Assembly (NCBI GenBank): GCA_002305805.1
Contig: DBQY01000009.1
Span: forward strand, 1-64,000
Reading direction: 5' to 3'
From: Atopobium sp. UBA1382
GTDB taxonomy: Bacteria > Actinomycetota > Coriobacteriia > Coriobacteriales > Atopobiaceae
DNA length: 64,000 nucleotides
The translations under genes and the position numbers were made by a program. Under the pieces are notes generated by a model. That model did not search any database and was not told the DNA's origin. It saw only the letters and a program-made list of their open reading frames with translations. Positions 60,994 to 64,000 of the stretch are shown piece by piece; position 1 is the stretch's first letter; each line of letters opens with the position of its first letter.

Positions 60994-61188
60994 CTAGGAT
61001 TTGCCGGGCTTGTCATGGGGGCTTCTAGGAATTGGCGGCCTTGTTGTTCGGAACTCTAAGAATCACCGGGCTTGTCACGCAGAGCCCTAAAAATCGCTGG
61101 GTTTGTCGCGAATTTGCGGGCTCAAAGACGACAAGGGCGTCAATTCATAGAATCCCTGCCGACAAGGGCGGCGTTTTCTAGAAGCCCC
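60994..61188. repeat. 31-bp repeat array 3 (4 forward + 2 inverted units)
   Basis: Forward units start at 60994, 61025, 61056 and 61087, each exactly 31 bp and with TTGT at positions 17-20. A 9-bp spacer follows, then inverted units at 61127 and 61158. The last inverted unit shares GACAAG and GCGGCGTTTTCTAGA with those at 18.4 kb. The array fills the gap between dgt and the hydrolase gene. Confidence 0.85.
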
Positions 61189-61195
61189 ACGGACG

Positions 61196-62458
61196 CTAGG
61201 CGCGCACGCCCTCCGGGAGGTAGCCGCGGCTCGGGAAGAGGCCCGCCGTCTCGGGGAACGCCGCCGCGCAGGTGGCCACGAAGTAGTCGTCGGTCATCGA
61301 GGAGATGAAGTCCACCACGGTCCGGTCGGGGTCACGCTCCCAGTCGTAGCTTCGATCGTAGAACGAGAGCCGCCGCTCGAGCGGGAGAACGTGGTGCGCG
61401 AAGATCGCCGCGCTCTCGTCGCCGGCCGCGAGCGCCTCCAGCTCGTGCTCGTAGAGAGCCGAGAAGAGCTCGGCGATCTCGTGGGAGAAGTCGCCGTTGA
61501 CCTCGCCCGCACCGTAGATCTTCTCGTAGTTCTCGCGCTTGGCGCGACGCATCTCGGCGAAGCCCTCCTCGCTCATCGCGATGTGGTCCTCGCCTGCGCT
61601 GTTCTCCACGACGTCCGCGACGAAGGCGGCGAGCGCCCAGGCGTTGTAGCCGCCGCCCAGACCGTCGTCGAAGGTGCCCTCGTCGGCAAGTCCGGCGCAG
61701 ATCGCGTCCTGACGGTCCTTGCCCACGTAGGCGATGATGTCCGAGACGCGCACGACGCATCCCTCGAGCGTCATGGGACGCAGGTGCGAGATGGCCTCGG
61801 CACCGCGCTCCCAGCACGACTCCACGACGCGCTCGAAGGTGTCGAACTCGGCGAGGCCGCTCGTCTCGAAGCGCTGGAGCTCAAACTCGCCGTTGTGGCA
61901 GAGCGCGCCGTCGAGCGTCTGGAGGCTCACGTTGCGCCCGGCCAGCTCGTCCATCACGCGCACGCTCTGGACGTTGTGGAAGAACCAGCGTCCCGTGCGC
62001 TCGTGGTAGGCGTCGGAGAGGAAGCGCTCGCCGGCGTGCCCGAACGGCGTGTGACCGAGGTCGTGCCCGAGCGCGATCGCCTCGATGAGGTCGAGGTTGA
62101 GACCCAGCGCACGTCCGATGTCGCGCGCCACGCGGGCCACGAGCTGCACGTGCAGGCCCCGGCGGGAGAGGTCGTCGTTCGCACGGAACGAGAATACCTG
62201 CGTCTTGCCGGACAGTCGGTTGTAGGCCGGCAGATGGACGATCTTCTCGGCGTCGCGCACGAAGGCGGGGCGCAGCGCCGTGTCGCGGTCCCGCTCGCAG
62301 AGGTCTCGGCGGATGGCGGAGTCGTCATGACACGCGAAGGGAGAGAGCTCCCCCGACGCGATGCGCTCGTCGACGAGCGCGCTCGCCCGCTCGGAGAGCC
62401 GCCCGGTCAGGCCGGGGGCGAGCGGGTTCACTGTCAGACCGGACGCACCCATGGGCAC
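61196..62458 (-). CDS. dgt: dGTPase-type dNTP triphosphohydrolase
   Basis: A 420-residue HD-domain enzyme hydrolysing dNTPs to nucleoside and triphosphate. NRLSGKTQVFSF and the HD motif ALGHDLGHTPFGHAGER are near the N-terminus; VVRVSDIIAYVGKD holds the last metal ligand. It starts at GTG 62458 or ATG 62452, just 1 bp after the upstream gene. Co-transcribed with it. Confidence 0.92.
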   Translation of the reverse strand: MPMGASGLTVNPLAPGLTGRLSERASALVDERIASGELSPFACHDDSAIRRDLCERDRDTALRPAFVRDAEKIVHLPAYNRLSGKTQVFSFRANDDLSRRGLHVQLVARVARDIGRALGLNLDLIEAIALGHDLGHTPFGHAGERFLSDAYHERTGRWFFHNVQSVRVMDELAGRNVSLQTLDGALCHNGEFELQRFETSGLAEFDTFERVVESCWERGAEAISHLRPMTLEGCVVRVSDIIAYVGKDRQDAICAGLADEGTFDDGLGGGYNAWALAAFVADVVENSAGEDHIAMSEEGFAEMRRAKRENYEKIYGAGEVNGDFSHEIAELFSALYEHELEALAAGDESAAIFAHHVLPLERRLSFYDRSYDWERDPDRTVVDFISSMTDDYFVATCAAAFPETAGLFPSRGYLPEGVRA

Positions 62459-62459
62459 G

Positions 62460-63851
62460 CTAGTCCCGCACCACGAGGCAGCCCATGGTCACGCGGTTGG
62501 ACCAGGGGCCGATCTCGCCGTCGTAGCCGCCGCGCGCATACACGCCGCCAAACTCGCCGCGGAAGAGGTAGAGGCCGAGGACGTTCTCCACCTCGACGGG
62601 CTCGGAGCCGCGATCGGCGTCATCGTCGACGGCCGGGGCGCCCAGCACGACGGAAGAGCGATAGGTCGCCTCGCGCACCTGGACGACGCCCCCCTCCTCG
62701 GCGCAGCCGAGAAGGACGCGCCACCAGTCGTCGCGGTCCGTGCAGGACGCGCCCGCAACAGCCTCGTTAGCGCGGTAGGCACCGGCGGGCCGGGCGAGCC
62801 AGCGCTCGGGCTCGGCGAGGTAGGGGGCGAGGTCGGACGTGCGGTCGAGCAGATGGGTCTCGGGGACGTGGGCACGCACGAAGGCGAGCTCCTCGTGGTC
62901 GAGCACGTCCTCCACCGCATCGGAGGTGAGCACCGCGAAGAGGGCGTTGGTTGAGACGGGCCAGGTGCCAAAGCCGCCGATCACGCAGGCCAGACCGCGG
63001 CGGGCGGCCTCCGCCAGGGCGGCGGCGCCGTCGCAGGGCTTCTCGATCATCTCGGAGAGCAGGGCACGACGGTAGACGCAGGCGATCGGGCCCTGGGAGT
63101 CGACGAGGCGACGGATGCCGCCGGCCTCCTCGACGCGCAGGTCGCGAATGTCGACGAAGCGCGCGAAGACGCCCTCGTCGGCCAGGCGCTCGATGATGTC
63201 GGAGAACTCGCTCGCCGAGGCGCTCTCGGGATAGTCCACGATGCCAACGGTGGGGCGCTCGGGGTGCTTGGTCCCGGAGTCGGCGTTGGCCCAGGACATG
63301 TAGGTCTCGCGCAGGGCGTCGATCACGCCGCCCGTGACGTCGAAGGTCTCGATGTCGTGGTGGCGCTCGGCGAAGCGACGGTAGGTCTCGGTGAGCTGCG
63401 CGGCGCGCGTCACCTCCACGGAGGCAGTCATGCCGAGCGAGCTGTCGGTGGCGACGCCGGCGAGGGTGAAGCTGCCCGTCTCCTCGTCAAAGAGCACGTC
63501 AACCCGCGCGAACGGGATGAGCTGCTCGTAGCCGGTGGGGATGCGCGTGAGCGCCTCGAGCTCCGGCGAGAGGCCAAAGCGGGCGCGGAAGTCGGCGTCG
63601 TCCAGGTAGCGGGCGGTGACCTTCTCGATGATCCGCCCCATTGTCTCGGCGGCCTCGCGCAGGATGCCCAGCTCGGCGCTGGTAAGGACCTTGGGGGTGA
63701 GGGCCCAGGTGGGGGTGCCCTCACGGTTTGCCACGGGGTGCGCGGAGGCAAGATAGGATGCCGCAAGCTCGCGACCCTCGGCGTCGCCGTCCAGGTCGCT
63801 CAGGATGCCGAGATACTCGTCCTCGAGCTCACGGCAGCGAAGGTTGCTCAT
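62460..63851 (-). CDS. ATP-grasp-like protein of unknown function
   Basis: A 463-residue protein resembling glutathionylspermidine-synthase/circularly permuted ATP-grasp families in overall plan: IPFARVDVLFD, CVYRRALLSEM, CVIGGFGTWPVSTNALFAVLT (glycine-rich) and NRVTMGCLVVRD at the end. Residue-level assignment to a family is not secure. ATG 63851 (MSNLRC) follows GAGGGAAC. First gene of a two-gene unit with dgt. Confidence 0.6.
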   Translation of the reverse strand: MSNLRCRELEDEYLGILSDLDGDAEGRELAASYLASAHPVANREGTPTWALTPKVLTSAELGILREAAETMGRIIEKVTARYLDDADFRARFGLSPELEALTRIPTGYEQLIPFARVDVLFDEETGSFTLAGVATDSSLGMTASVEVTRAAQLTETYRRFAERHHDIETFDVTGGVIDALRETYMSWANADSGTKHPERPTVGIVDYPESASASEFSDIIERLADEGVFARFVDIRDLRVEEAGGIRRLVDSQGPIACVYRRALLSEMIEKPCDGAAALAEAARRGLACVIGGFGTWPVSTNALFAVLTSDAVEDVLDHEELAFVRAHVPETHLLDRTSDLAPYLAEPERWLARPAGAYRANEAVAGASCTDRDDWWRVLLGCAEEGGVVQVREATYRSSVVLGAPAVDDDADRGSEPVEVENVLGLYLFRGEFGGVYARGGYDGEIGPWSNRVTMGCLVVRD

Positions 63852-63905
63852 GGTTCCCTCGTTTCTGTGTTGTCGCAGCGCGAACACGTCACGCATAGCA
63901 CGCGC

Positions 63906-63934
63906 ATTGTAGGTGTTAGCTGGTCAGATAGCAA
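63906..63934 (-). promoter_or_regulatory. Promoter of the ATP-grasp-like/dgt unit
   Basis: On the minus strand TTGCTA (63929-63934), a 17-bp spacer, and TACAAT (63906-63911), with an AT-rich stretch just upstream that could act as an UP element. One of the two clear two-box promoters in the window. Confidence 0.65.
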
Positions 63935-64000
63935 TCTATTTCATAATTGGGCGGCGAATGTGGACCTTCGGTGGAGCGCGGGCGCGGCGTTCGCTACGAC

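Noticed and set aside
60994-61188. Array of promoters based on CTAGAAT and TTGT motifs in each 31-bp unit
   Set aside because: The distance from TTGT to the next TAGAAT is about 10 bp and to the one after about 41 bp; neither fits a 16-18 bp promoter spacer.

Overview
The window is a GC-rich, gene-dense chromosomal segment, most likely from a Coriobacteriia actinobacterium (Atopobiaceae/Olsenella-like). This placement is inferred from gene content: a dcw cluster with SepF and DivIVA but no ftsA, a rarA-alaS-ruvX-mltG-aroK-aroB-pepQ-efp-nusB block of actinobacterial order, KPGKG-type EF-P, a group-3 sigma factor paired with an RsbW-like protein, GTG/TTG starts and extended -10 promoters that mostly lack a -35. 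No database search was possible.

Layout. 1-2.9 kb: tRNA-Gln and two identical tRNA-Glu flanked by inverted copies of a 70-bp palindromic element, then a secreted lipoprotein with YD-like repeats and a 155-bp palindromic element. 2.9-7.3 kb: cca, pepC, twin palindromic elements, yigZ and a glucose-type EIIA. 7.36-7.72 kb: the RNase P RNA. 7.78-9.25 kb: an IS3-family element inserted in the loop of a terminator. 9.3-29.0 kb, all on the minus strand: the division and cell-wall cluster mraZ-rsmH-ftsL-ftsI-murF-mraY-murD-ftsW-murG-murC-murB-ftsQ-ftsZ-pgeF-yggS-sepF-proC-yggT-divIVA. 29.3-35.1 kb: a small lipoprotein, an 809-residue membrane protein with a repeat-rich C-terminus, xerD and pyrG. 35.2-40.4 kb: a LuxR-type response regulator and histidine kinase diverging from an ABC-2 export system, with two near-identical palindromes between them. 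40.4-42 kb: a PARG-like protein and an XRE regulator. 42-59.8 kb, minus strand: recN-nadK-tlyA-xseB-nusB-asp23-efp-pepQ-aroB-like-aroK-yqeG-mltG-ruvX-alaS-perM-sigB-like-rsbW-like-DUF948-rarA. 59.9-63.9 kb: a membrane-anchored hydrolase, dgt and an ATP-grasp-like protein.

The genes are mostly housekeeping. The most unusual content is between them. A family of 31-bp units forms arrays at three loci (18.2, 29.3 and 61.0 kb). At two of these, tandem forward units are followed by inverted units. The period is three helical turns, and one array lies inside the dcw cluster between murG and murC. At least five families of short palindromic, MITE-like elements also occur. Other points of note are an aroB homologue that has lost the catalytic and metal-binding residues, an IS that splits a terminator hairpin, MraZ-box-like repeats at the mraZ promoter, and the twin palindromes upstream of the ABC exporter.
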